The notes beneath the pieces are model-generated. The model was not told the origin of the DNA. It saw only the letters and a list, made by a program, of their open reading frames with translations, and did no database searches. A program made the translations under genes and the position numbers. Positions 26,149 to 34,366 of a stretch of 64,000 bases of DNA are shown here, piece after piece. The stretch lies in assembly GCA_038883335.1 (NCBI GenBank), contig JAVZMI010000002.1:105907-169906 (forward strand), written 5' to 3'. This DNA comes from Candidatus Bathyarchaeia archaeon. Lineage in GTDB: Archaea > Thermoproteota > Bathyarchaeia > Hecatellales > Hecatellaceae. Position 1 is the stretch's first letter. Each line of letters opens with the position of its first letter.

Positions 26149-27439
26149 GAGACCGGTCCTTCAGCTTGCACTCGACTTCATCAGTTTTGATAGGGCATTG
26201 AAGGTGGCCGAAGAAGCCGTGAGAGGCGGCGTGGATTGGATTGAGGCTGGAACACCTCTTATAAAGAGCGAAGGCATCGAAGCCGTTAGAAGATTGAAGA
26301 AAAGTTTCAAAGAGCACACTATTTTGGCAGATATGAAAACTGTTGACACCGGCGCCATAGAAGTGGAGATGGCGGCGAGAGCGGGCGCCGATGTAGTTAT
26401 CCTTCTTGGTACAGCTGACGAGATCACCGTCCGAGAGGCAGTTGAAGCTGGCAGGCGGTTGGGATCGAAGATCATGGTCGACCTCCTAGGCGTCGAGAAC
26501 GCTACGAAGAGGGCATTACAGTTAGAAAACTTGGGGGTTGATTACATATGTGCGCACACAGGCATAGACCAGCAAATGCGGGGGGTGGACCCTCTGAAGG
26601 TTCTGAGAGAGGTTGTGGAAGCGGTGCACGTACCAGTCGCGGTAGCGGGAGGTATAAACAGTGAAACGGCCGCCTCAGCCGTTGAGATGGGCGCCAGCAT
26701 AGTGATAGTGGGTGGAGCTATAACCAAGGCTGCAAATGCTGAGAGAGCGGCTGCCGCAATAAAGAGGGCCATGGTGAGCCGCAAGCCCCTCCCGACAAAA
26801 CACTATAAAAAGTACGGGGAGAGTGATCTGGTGCGAGTCTTTAGAGAGGTATCAACCCCGAATATCTCTGATGCCCTTCAGAGGAAAGGCGAGATGAGGG
26901 GAATAAAACCTATAGTGGAGGGAGTTAAGGCTGTTGGCAAGGCTGTTACTGTAAGAACTTACCCAGGCGACTGGGCGAAACCGATAGAGGCGATAGACAT
27001 AGCCGACCCTCAAAGTGTGATAGTAATCGACGCGGGTGGGGGGATGGAGGCGGTATGGGGGGAGTTGGCCACTCTAAGTTGCATAAAGAGGGGGCTGTCT
27101 GGTGTAGTGATAGACGGCGGAATAAGGGATGTCGACGCTATAAGGGAGCTCAAATTTCCAGCCTTTGCACGGCATATAAACCCGACTGCCGGCGAGCCGA
27201 GAGGGCTCGGGGAGATAAACGTAGAAGTAACCTGCGGCGGAATAAAGGTTCGGCCGGGTGACTGGATCATCGGTGACGAGAACGGTATAGTTGTTGTATC
27301 GGCTGAGGCTGCAGTGGAAGTAGCCAACCGTGCTGAAGATGTCTTCGAGAAGGAGATCAGGATAAGGGAGGAAATAAAGCGCGGGTGCACCCTCTCAGGA
27401 ATCCTCCAATTGAAGAGGTGGGAGAAGGATTTAGGGTGA
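26138..27439 (+). CDS. Hexulose-6-phosphate synthase fused to RraA-like aldolase
   Basis: Residues 1-215 form a 3-hexulose-6-phosphate synthase (HPS) barrel: LADMKTVDTGAIEVEMAARAG (split across residues 64-84) has the catalytic D-x-K-T-x-D-x-G-x-x-E, and VAGGINSETA is the phosphate site. HPS interconverts hexulose-6-P with ribulose-5-P plus formaldehyde. Residues 225-433 form an RraA-type domain with STPNISDAL, WGELATLS and GGIRDVDAI; the GE and RD pairs match class II pyruvate aldolases (HMG aldolase), not only a regulator. ATG 26138 lies inside the previous gene. HPS-RraA fusions occur in other archaea. Confidence 0.9.
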   Translation: MKFERPVLQLALDFISFDRALKVAEEAVRGGVDWIEAGTPLIKSEGIEAVRRLKKSFKEHTILADMKTVDTGAIEVEMAARAGADVVILLGTADEITVREAVEAGRRLGSKIMVDLLGVENATKRALQLENLGVDYICAHTGIDQQMRGVDPLKVLREVVEAVHVPVAVAGGINSETAASAVEMGASIVIVGGAITKAANAERAAAAIKRAMVSRKPLPTKHYKKYGESDLVRVFREVSTPNISDALQRKGEMRGIKPIVEGVKAVGKAVTVRTYPGDWAKPIEAIDIADPQSVIVIDAGGGMEAVWGELATLSCIKRGLSGVVIDGGIRDVDAIRELKFPAFARHINPTAGEPRGLGEINVEVTCGGIKVRPGDWIIGDENGIVVVSAEAAVEVANRAEDVFEKEIRIREEIKRGCTLSGILQLKRWEKDLG

Positions 27440-27445
27440 CTCTCT

Positions 27446-28384
27446 TTGAGGATAGCTGTCATAGGTGCTGGAGCTATTGGAAGCCTCTTTGGCGGTTTGC
27501 TTGCAAAAAATGGGAACGATGTAACATTGATAGGCCGAAAGGATCATGTGGAGGCGATTAGGCGGCTAGGTTTGAGGATTGAAGGCATTCAGCATTGCAC
27601 AGTCAGAGACCTCTGGGCGGTAAGCGATATCGATGAGGTTGAGAGAAGGAAATATGATCTCTTGCTTCTCACCGTGAAAGCCTACTCTACGGTTCAAGCT
27701 CTCTCAGTTGCTAGAGGGTTGATAAAAGGTGGGACACCCCTGTTATGTCTCCAGAATGGGTTAGGTGTAGAAGAGCTAGCCATGAAGTTGGTCCAGCGGG
27801 AAGACTTGATGAGGGGTGTGACTGGGTGTGCAGCTATCCTTGATAGGCCAGGTGTGATCATACATACAGGGATGGGGGAGACGGTTATTGGGGAACTAAG
27901 TGGAAAGATCACGCCCAGAGCTCAAATAGTTGCGGAAGCTTTCAACAGTTCAGGGCTAACCACAAAAGTGACACATAACATCTCCGACGCAGTTTGGATG
28001 AAGACCTTAGTCAATGCAGGCATAAACCCCTTCGCCGCACTCACGGGAATGAAGAACGGGGAACTCATCAAAGTCGATGGACTGAGGGGGTTGATGGTTG
28101 AGACAGTGGAGGAAGGCCGTAAGGTGGCTGAGAGGTTAGGAGTCGAGCTGAGTGGCGACCCAGTTTTGCAGATGTTAACCGTGGCCGAGTTGACCTCAGA
28201 GAACATCAACTCCATGTTGATAGACGTGGAGCGAGGTCGACCTACTGAGATAGATTTCATAAATGGGGCTATATCACATGTAGGTGGGCAGGTCGGGGTG
28301 CCAACCCCCCTAAACAGAATTTTAACTCAGCTTGTTAAGGCTAAAGCATCAAAAGTTTCAGAGCGTATAGTTGAGCGGAGGTGA
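27446..28384 (+). CDS. panE: 2-dehydropantoate 2-reductase
   Basis: It reduces ketopantoate to pantoate with NAD(P)H, the substrate of the pantoate kinase four genes upstream. The Rossmann start AVIGAGAIGSLFG (about residues 4-16), the VKAYST catalytic lysine, GCLQNGLG-like LCLQNGLGVE (about 99-108) and the C-terminal GRPTEIDFINGAI (about 260-272) are all family signatures. TTG start 6 bases after the fusion gene. The length (312) is usual. Confidence 0.93.
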   Translation: MRIAVIGAGAIGSLFGGLLAKNGNDVTLIGRKDHVEAIRRLGLRIEGIQHCTVRDLWAVSDIDEVERRKYDLLLLTVKAYSTVQALSVARGLIKGGTPLLCLQNGLGVEELAMKLVQREDLMRGVTGCAAILDRPGVIIHTGMGETVIGELSGKITPRAQIVAEAFNSSGLTTKVTHNISDAVWMKTLVNAGINPFAALTGMKNGELIKVDGLRGLMVETVEEGRKVAERLGVELSGDPVLQMLTVAELTSENINSMLIDVERGRPTEIDFINGAISHVGGQVGVPTPLNRILTQLVKAKASKVSERIVERR

Positions 28385-28388
28385 GTCC

Positions 28389-29633
28389 TTGAGCGATATT
28401 ATTGGGACCTCCAGCGGCGAGTTGGAAGGGAAGAAGTTAATCCTCTGCATCACGGGGAGCATCGCGGCGGTTGAGACTGTGAAGATTGCAAGAGAGCTAA
28501 TTAGGCGTGGCGCAGAGGTCCACGTTGTTATGTCCAAAGCGGCCCAAAAGATAGTCCACCCCAACGCATTAGAATGGGCGACTGGGAGACCTGTGATAAC
28601 GGAGATAACAGGGAAGACCGAATATGTTGAGCTTTTGGGAGGACCTAAAGGTAAGGCCGACCTTCTCCTTATCGCGCCAGCAACCATAAACACAATAAGC
28701 AAGATTGCTCATGGCATATGCGACACACCTGTCATAGTCTTCGCTTTAGCAGCCCTTGGATCGAGGATACCTGTCTTAGTCTGCCCGGCGATGCATGAAA
28801 CCCTCTACGACCACCAGATAATGAGGGATAACATTGATAGGCTCAAGACTCTTGGCTTCGAATTCGTAGAGCCTAGGTTGGAGGAGGGAAAAGCCAAGTT
28901 AGCGTCAACCGATACCATAGTAGAGCGTGTTCTCAGGAGGTTGGGGCATCATGATATGGCTGGTTTAAAGGTGCTGATCACGGCAGGCCCCACACACGAA
29001 CACATAGACCCTATCCGAATAATTACAAATAGGAGCTCCGGGAAGATGGGCGCTGCGATTGCCCAAGAGGCTTTAAGGCGTGGAGCGGAAGTCACATTGG
29101 TGTATGGCCCAGGAGCCGCTACACCTCCAGCTGGAGCTAAGGTGCTATGGGTTGAGGCGACCGAGGAAATGCGTGAGGCGGTGGTCTCAGAACTCAAGTC
29201 AGCCAGCTACGACTTTGTGGTAGCCGTAGCTGCCGCCGCTGACTACACACCTGCGGCTCCCTACAACTATAAGCTGCCCAGCTCAGAAGTTTCAGATCTG
29301 ACCTTAAGGTTGAAGGCGACACCGAAGATTATTGACGAAGTCAAGAAGATATGCCCGGATGTGATCCTCATCCTCTTTAGGGCTGTGTATAATCTACCAG
29401 AAGAGAACATGATCAGAGATGCATATGATCGGTTGATTAGAAGCAACGCCGACATAATTGTAGTCAACGATGTGAGCAAGAAAGGGGTTGAGTTCGGGTC
29501 GGATACAAGCGAAGTTATAGTGGTTGACAACAGCGGGAATTTCGAGAAAATACCACTCTCCCTCAAAAGTGAAATTGCTAAGAAGATCCTTAATCGAGCC
29601 CTAAACCTAAAGAAAAGTCGGGAGGGGAGGTAA
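28389..29633 (+). CDS. coaBC: Bifunctional phosphopantothenoylcysteine synthetase/decarboxylase CoaBC
   Basis: CoaBC adds cysteine to phosphopantothenate and decarboxylates the product. The CoaC flavoprotein half has CITGSIAAVETV (about residues 19-30) and a proton-donor-region PAMHETLYDH. The CoaB half has ITAGPTHEHIDPIRIITNRSSG (shown here in parts around residues 198-219) and VVNDVS. In the CoaC PASANT-like motif the sequence reads APATINTISK. TTG 28389 is chosen because GGAGGTGAG lies three bases before it. It ends the operon, 27 bases inside a convergent gene. Confidence 0.93.
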   Translation: MSDIIGTSSGELEGKKLILCITGSIAAVETVKIARELIRRGAEVHVVMSKAAQKIVHPNALEWATGRPVITEITGKTEYVELLGGPKGKADLLLIAPATINTISKIAHGICDTPVIVFALAALGSRIPVLVCPAMHETLYDHQIMRDNIDRLKTLGFEFVEPRLEEGKAKLASTDTIVERVLRRLGHHDMAGLKVLITAGPTHEHIDPIRIITNRSSGKMGAAIAQEALRRGAEVTLVYGPGAATPPAGAKVLWVEATEEMREAVVSELKSASYDFVVAVAAAADYTPAAPYNYKLPSSEVSDLTLRLKATPKIIDEVKKICPDVILILFRAVYNLPEENMIRDAYDRLIRSNADIIVVNDVSKKGVEFGSDTSEVIVVDNSGNFEKIPLSLKSEIAKKILNRALNLKKSREGR

Positions 29634-30773
29634 GTTATGCTTCACCTCAGAGAGTATATTATCCAGACTAGTTTGACTCTGATAGCCTAAATCTTTTAGA
29701 GCCATTAATACAGCTCTCACCGTGGTTAGCACTTGAGGGGTTGAGACTGCTCCCATGCTCCCAATCCTGAAGGTCTTACCTTTAAGTTTACCGGCGCCGC
29801 CGCCTACGATTACCCCGTATTTGCCCCGCATAACCTCTCTTAGCTTAGCATCCTCGACACCTTCAGGTGTATATACGGCGATGGTTGTGTGAGACCTGAG
29901 ACCCTTCTCAGCCACAAACTTCAGCCCCGCCCTCTCGAAGCTCCTATAAAAGGCCTCAGCACATGCCTTATGCCGCTCGATCCTCCTCTCCAAGGTTTCC
30001 TCTTTCAACCATATTAAAGCCTCATCGAGAGCGTAGAATAGGGAGACCGCTGGGGTGAAGGGCGTCTCCATTTTACCCTTAAACTCACGGTGGGAGATTA
30101 GGTCAAAGTAGAATGGGCGTTGGTTATTTTTAGCAGCCGCCTCATAGGCTCGTTCGCTTACAGATACCATTGAAATCCCCGGGGGGCAGGCGAGGCACTT
30201 CTGGCTGCCCGCTATACACATGTCAATATTCCACTCATCAATTGGTAGGTAGTCTCCACCAAGGATGGAGATGCCGTCCACAATTAGGAACAAATCACGT
30301 TTCCTGGCAATTTTCCCTATCGCGGGGAGATCTCTTAATGTGACACCGGTGGATGTTTCATTGTAAACTAGGGCTATAGCCTTCACATCTTTCCCAGATT
30401 CTAGTGCTGCCTCAATTTTTTGAGTAGTGGGGGCGCTGCCCCATTCAGACTCGAGCGTGACTGGGTCTCCACCGTAACGCACTATAGCTTCTCTCATCCT
30501 CTCGCCGAAAAGACCACTGACGATAGTCAAGACTTTGTCCCCCCTCGATATCAGGTTCCCTACAGCAAACTCTACCCCACCAGTTCCCGAGCAAGTCAGA
30601 GGGTAGACATCATTCTTGGTTTGGAAGGCGTATTTCAGATTCTCCAATATTCGCTGGTAGAGGTTTCGGAAAGCTGGCCCACGGTGGTTCATCATGGGCC
30701 TACTCATAGCTGCCATTATTCTTGCTGGGATACCTGTAGGCCCCGGCACCATTAGAAGCGGGCTATCGATCAT
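29607..30773 (-). CDS. Class V aminotransferase (alanine/serine-glyoxylate type)
   Basis: The 388-residue PLP enzyme starts with the family pattern MVPGPTGIPARIMAAMSRP (about residues 8-26) and has the Schiff-base lysine in AGSQKCLACPPG (about 191-202). Related archaeal enzymes act as alanine- or serine-glyoxylate aminotransferases, or serine-pyruvate aminotransferases. The usual KAL after SGSQ is KCL here. A serine or glycine link to C1 metabolism is possible. It is convergent with coaBC and overlaps it by 27 bases. Confidence 0.88.
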   Translation of the reverse strand: MIDSPLLMVPGPTGIPARIMAAMSRPMMNHRGPAFRNLYQRILENLKYAFQTKNDVYPLTCSGTGGVEFAVGNLISRGDKVLTIVSGLFGERMREAIVRYGGDPVTLESEWGSAPTTQKIEAALESGKDVKAIALVYNETSTGVTLRDLPAIGKIARKRDLFLIVDGISILGGDYLPIDEWNIDMCIAGSQKCLACPPGISMVSVSERAYEAAAKNNQRPFYFDLISHREFKGKMETPFTPAVSLFYALDEALIWLKEETLERRIERHKACAEAFYRSFERAGLKFVAEKGLRSHTTIAVYTPEGVEDAKLREVMRGKYGVIVGGGAGKLKGKTFRIGSMGAVSTPQVLTTVRAVLMALKDLGYQSQTSLDNILSEVKHNLPPLPTFL

Positions 30774-30845
30774 TAACTCAACTCCGCATCTATATTGGCT
30801 CTATACTTATAACATGGTTGAAAAAGGTTTCTCTGGGTGGGTAGC

Positions 30846-31640
30846 TTGATTGTCACCTTACTCTCCGACTTTGGATTAAGAGACTCGTATGTAGCAGAAG
30901 TTAAGGCAGCTATACTTGAAGTATGCAGGAATGTAATTCTAGTCGACATAACCCATGAGGTCGAGAGACACAACGTTCGAATGGGCGCCTACTTCTTAGC
31001 CAGAAGTGCAAAGATATTCCCCGAGGGCACAGTTCACCTCGCAGTCGTAGATCCAGGAGTGGGTAGTGGAAGGCGGCCAATCGTCATTGAAGGGGAGAGA
31101 GCTTACTTTGTAGGACCTGATAATGGATTGTTGGCTCTGGCTGCAAGAGAGCAGGTGGTGAGACACGTATACAAGATTGAGAACACTGCTTTCCTCCGTA
31201 GGCAGATTTCGGATACTTTCCATGGAAGGGATGTATTCGCGCCGGTGGCTGGGCATCTAGCGGCTGGGATAAAACCGTCTGCCTTTGGGCCTGAGATATT
31301 CGACTACCAGGTACCCAAGTTCTCTGAAGCTGAAGTTCACGGATGCCACATAATAGGCGAAATAATACATATAGACAATTTCGGCAACATCGTGACTAAC
31401 ATTACGCCTAGGCATCTAAGCGAGGGAGGGGTGAGGTTGAATTCCGAGGTGAAGGTCACCGTTTCAGACGGGGGCTCCGAGAAGATGCGGCTCCGGGAGA
31501 CTTACTCAAACGTGGCTCCGGGATGTTTCCTTGCTGTTGTTGGTAGTGGAGGTTTCTTGGAGGTCTCCATAAATCAGGGGGATGCCGCTAGGCAGTTGAG
31601 GGCAGCCGCCTCTAAGAGGGTTGAGGTGGCCTTGATCTAA
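30846..31640 (+). CDS. SAM hydrolase (SAM hydroxide adenosyltransferase, DUF62)
   Basis: Enzymes of this family split SAM to adenosine and methionine with water. Motifs are TLLSDFGLRDSYVAE (about residues 3-17), VVDPGVGSGRRP, GPDNGLL and the C-terminal IDNFGNIVTNI. TTG 30846 is preferred over GTG 30837 because GGGTGG precedes it and the protein then starts with the family MIVTLLSDFG. A fluorinase-type role is unlikely, since the hydrolase-type DNG and RD motifs are present. It is divergent from the aminotransferase and overlaps the convergent nadM stop by 4 bases. Confidence 0.9.
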   Translation: MIVTLLSDFGLRDSYVAEVKAAILEVCRNVILVDITHEVERHNVRMGAYFLARSAKIFPEGTVHLAVVDPGVGSGRRPIVIEGERAYFVGPDNGLLALAAREQVVRHVYKIENTAFLRRQISDTFHGRDVFAPVAGHLAAGIKPSAFGPEIFDYQVPKFSEAEVHGCHIIGEIIHIDNFGNIVTNITPRHLSEGGVRLNSEVKVTVSDGGSEKMRLRETYSNVAPGCFLAVVGSGGFLEVSINQGDAARQLRAAASKRVEVALI

Positions 31641-32170
31641 TGGTCAAGCTTATCAGAGTAGGTCAACTCTCTCACCCGCTCAACTCCGCCTATCTTCTTT
31701 ATGAAAGCAGCTACTGAGCTGGGCACAAGATCTTCCCAGTTCTCACCATTCAGTATCTTCTCCCTGACTAAGGTGGCGTTGAACTTATCTCGCTGAAGAA
31801 ACGGTATCCTCTCGACGATAAAACCGGACTCCTTGAGAAGACGTGAAGTCAAGGGATCGTTGGAGAAGACTACGTCAAACTGCGGGGTCAAAGACTTCAG
31901 GTGAGCTACCCACACGCTGTGAGTGCCCGTGTCAGGAATGTGAATTATAATGTATCTACCGCGATCTATACCAGCCTCATCCAACGCCAGCCTGAGCATG
32001 GCAAACCTCTCTCCGGTTGTGAAGGGGTTCATCGGCTCATGGCTATACTGAGCACTACCGATGCCGATGATCAACTCCTCAACCTTCCCCAGCGCGTAGA
32101 GGATAGCATGTATATGTCCTTTGTGAGGCGGTTGAAATCTACCTATATAGAACCCTACCCTACCAGTCAT
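31637..32170 (-). CDS. nadM: Nicotinamide-nucleotide adenylyltransferase
   Basis: NadM makes NAD from NMN and ATP. The nucleotidyltransferase motif is GRFQPPHKGHIHAI (about residues 9-22), and the second ATP site, ISSTxxR in bacterial relatives, is FNATLVREKI (about 131-140). The length (177) is standard for archaeal NadM. The start codon is preceded by a short palindromic GAAATATTTC, possibly part of its promoter. It likely forms a single-gene transcript. Confidence 0.93.
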   Translation of the reverse strand: MTGRVGFYIGRFQPPHKGHIHAILYALGKVEELIIGIGSAQYSHEPMNPFTTGERFAMLRLALDEAGIDRGRYIIIHIPDTGTHSVWVAHLKSLTPQFDVVFSNDPLTSRLLKESGFIVERIPFLQRDKFNATLVREKILNGENWEDLVPSSVAAFIKKIGGVERVRELTYSDKLDH

Positions 32171-32479
32171 ACCAGAAATATTTCTCTGGATTCCCTTTTA
32201 GCCATTGCCCTATGTGCAAAGGGTGAAGTAGGTTAGATCTCTTACCAGCCTATGAGGGGGCGGTAAGTTCTCTAACATATACTGCAACAGCCCTCCTATT
32301 CTCCGAGGTGTTCATTACGTCACCATCAGAACTTGGCCTAATTTAACGGCCCAATTCTTCGCACACCTCTAGAAGATTTAAGATTGCTGCAGATAAACGG
32401 ATGCTCTCTCCACGCAACCTATGAAACTTAGCTGCTGAAAACTTGCAGAGGCGTGAGGCTGTGAAGACCTGGCGCAACC
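32171..32479. other. Intergenic region, possible decayed small gene on minus strand
   Basis: In one minus-strand frame, codons stay open from a TTG at 32477 to a TAA at 32343 (44 residues; contains SAAILNLLEVCEELG) and then open again for about 30 codons to 32250. The first part overlaps no other gene. I do not recognise a family with confidence; it could be a broken small protein gene or chance. No RNA gene was seen. Confidence 0.25.
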
Positions 32480-32941
32480 TTAATGTCTGCTGTATAACCC
32501 TATAAGCTCAGCTTTCGCGAGGATGTGCCCCCTCATGGCTCTTTGTAAATCCTGTTTTGTAGCGCCTGGTGGGAGATTTAATTGCGTGTCTAAGGCGTAA
32601 AGGTGAAACTGATACCTATGCGTGCCTGAGGGCGGGCATGGGCCTCCGTAACCGTTTCTGCCGAAGTCGTTTTTTCCCTGTATTGCGCCATTAGGAAGCT
32701 TACCTGTCTTAGGCACGTTCTCCTGCAAGCCACTCTCGGAGCTAGGTATGTTAAAAATCACCCAGTGAGTGAATGTTCCCCCAGGTGCATCTGGGTCGTC
32801 TACAATTAAGGCGTAGGTCTTCGTTCCTTGAGGTGCACCACTCCAACATAGTGGAGGGGAGACATCTTTGCCGTCGCAAGTGTATTGAGAAGGTATAGAC
32901 TCGTTATTCTTAAATGCTCTACTGGTTATAACCATGGTCAT
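32480..32941 (-). CDS. YbhB/YbcL (PEBP) family protein
   Basis: This 153-residue protein has the phosphatidylethanolamine-binding fold signatures: YTCDGKDVSPPLCW (about residues 18-31), DDPDAPGGTFTHWV (about 47-60) and GPCPPSGTHRY (about 99-109). Function in prokaryotes is largely unknown; it binds small anionic ligands. No signal peptide, so likely cytosolic. It is isolated. Confidence 0.93.
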   Translation of the reverse strand: MTMVITSRAFKNNESIPSQYTCDGKDVSPPLCWSGAPQGTKTYALIVDDPDAPGGTFTHWVIFNIPSSESGLQENVPKTGKLPNGAIQGKNDFGRNGYGGPCPPSGTHRYQFHLYALDTQLNLPPGATKQDLQRAMRGHILAKAELIGLYSRH

Positions 32942-33381
32942 TTAACTTACACCCCAGTGGTTACTGACACTCTCGACATAAAAATCTTACATTCTATCCC
33001 GCGGATGCGGTAAAAAGATGAAACTCTATGCGTTCAAGATTCCAAATAGAACTATGAGCACCATGGGTTTCAACACCTGAAAGGATTAACTGAAACTTGA
33101 CCGGTTAAGTTGTATGAAAATTAACATATAACGGTTGCAGATTCGAGTGCGTAATAGATTTTTTGCTGGATCGCTCAACTGAGGGGATTATTTACGGAAT
33201 TTAAAGAGCTTTGAGGGGCTGAGGGGATGTGTGTCGTACTTGAATTTCATACGATGATCAGCGAGAGCTCAACCATCGGCGGAAGGATAGAAGGCTATTT
33301 AGCAATGTTCTCAGAAGATGCGGGCGGAAACTAAATAGATTAACGTCGCTTCAACTATTAAAACACCTCGAGGTATGTGCA
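32942..33381. other. Intergenic region before the beta-RFAP synthase gene
   Basis: A 440-base stretch with no recognised gene. Promoter-like TATTAAAA near 33355-33362 lies about 25 bases before the ATG at 33382. A 35-codon frame at 33227-33334 has GAGGGG-type sequence before its ATG but no other support. Confidence 0.4.
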
Positions 33382-34353
33382 ATGCACTCTGAGATAGTTG
33401 TAAGAGCCCCAGCGCATCTACATGTAGGGAACATAGATTTAACCGGCAACCTTGAGAGACTTTATGGCACAATAGGGTTCACAATAGATACCCCCCACAC
33501 ATTAGTCAGGGCGAGCATATCTGAGGAGTTTGAAATTGAGGGCGAAGATGCCGCGAACGCAACACGCTACGCGGAGGCTTTCTTCGCTAAGTTCGGGGTT
33601 ACAGGGGGGGCGATGATCAAGGTGGAACGGGCGATACCTAAACATGTCGGTATGGGTTCGCAGACAGCTCTCGCCCTCTCAATAGCTACCGCCCTATCAC
33701 GGCTTTATTGTGTGGAGGCCGATGTTGAGAGCCTTGCCTTATTTTTGGGCAGAGGTTCCATAACTGGGCTTGGTGTGCACTCTTTCAAAGTTGGCGGATT
33801 CATAGTTGACGGCGGGTTCAAACTTGGAGAGAGAGGGAAGAAAGTGCCACCTCTAGTATTCCACCACAAGATCCCAGAGGAGTTATACTTCGTGGTCTGC
33901 ATTCCAGCGGCGCCAATACCTGAAGTCTTAAGGATAAAGGCTGCGGAAGAGAGCATATTAGAACAACTCAAACCTATGCCTCAAGAACTCTCCTCTGAGC
34001 TGGCTAGAATAACTCTGATACAGATGCTACCAGCATTGGTAGAAAACGACGTTAAAACATTCGGGAAGGCTATAACGTCCCTTAACGGGGGGCTTGGGCG
34101 TTATTGGAGCGACCACCAACACGGCATCTACTGCCACCCGTTAGTAGATGAGGGCGTGAAGCTGATGTTGGAGGAGGGGGCACTCGGAGCATGCCAGAGT
34201 TGTTGGGGGCCGACATTTTACGGTCTCGTAGAGGGCGAAGATGAGGCTGGAAGGCTTGCAGATAGGCTAAGGCGACATCTAGCTACAAGAGGTGGTGGGG
34301 AAGTATTCTATGCACACCCAAATAATAGCGGCGCCTCAGTAGTCTGCAGATGA
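33382..34353 (+). CDS. Beta-ribofuranosylaminobenzene 5'-phosphate synthase (GHMP family)
   Basis: Beta-RFAP synthase joins PRPP and p-hydroxybenzoate or p-aminobenzoate in the first committed step to tetrahydromethanopterin. The 323-residue protein has a GHMP fold with APAHLHVGNIDLTGN (about residues 9-23), IPKHVGMGSQTALALS (about 88-103) and GRGSITGLGVHSFKVGGF (about 128-145). It fits the H4MPT-dependent Ftr earlier in the window. ATG follows GAGGT. DUF1464 follows in the same direction 13 bases later. Confidence 0.88.
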   Translation: MHSEIVVRAPAHLHVGNIDLTGNLERLYGTIGFTIDTPHTLVRASISEEFEIEGEDAANATRYAEAFFAKFGVTGGAMIKVERAIPKHVGMGSQTALALSIATALSRLYCVEADVESLALFLGRGSITGLGVHSFKVGGFIVDGGFKLGERGKKVPPLVFHHKIPEELYFVVCIPAAPIPEVLRIKAAEESILEQLKPMPQELSSELARITLIQMLPALVENDVKTFGKAITSLNGGLGRYWSDHQHGIYCHPLVDEGVKLMLEEGALGACQSCWGPTFYGLVEGEDEAGRLADRLRRHLATRGGGEVFYAHPNNSGASVVCR

Positions 34354-34366
34354 GGGGGTGAAAAGG

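Noticed and set aside
33227..33334. A 35-codon plus-strand frame with a possible ribosome binding site
   Set aside because: Short and without resemblance to any protein; only the upstream GAGGGG favours it.
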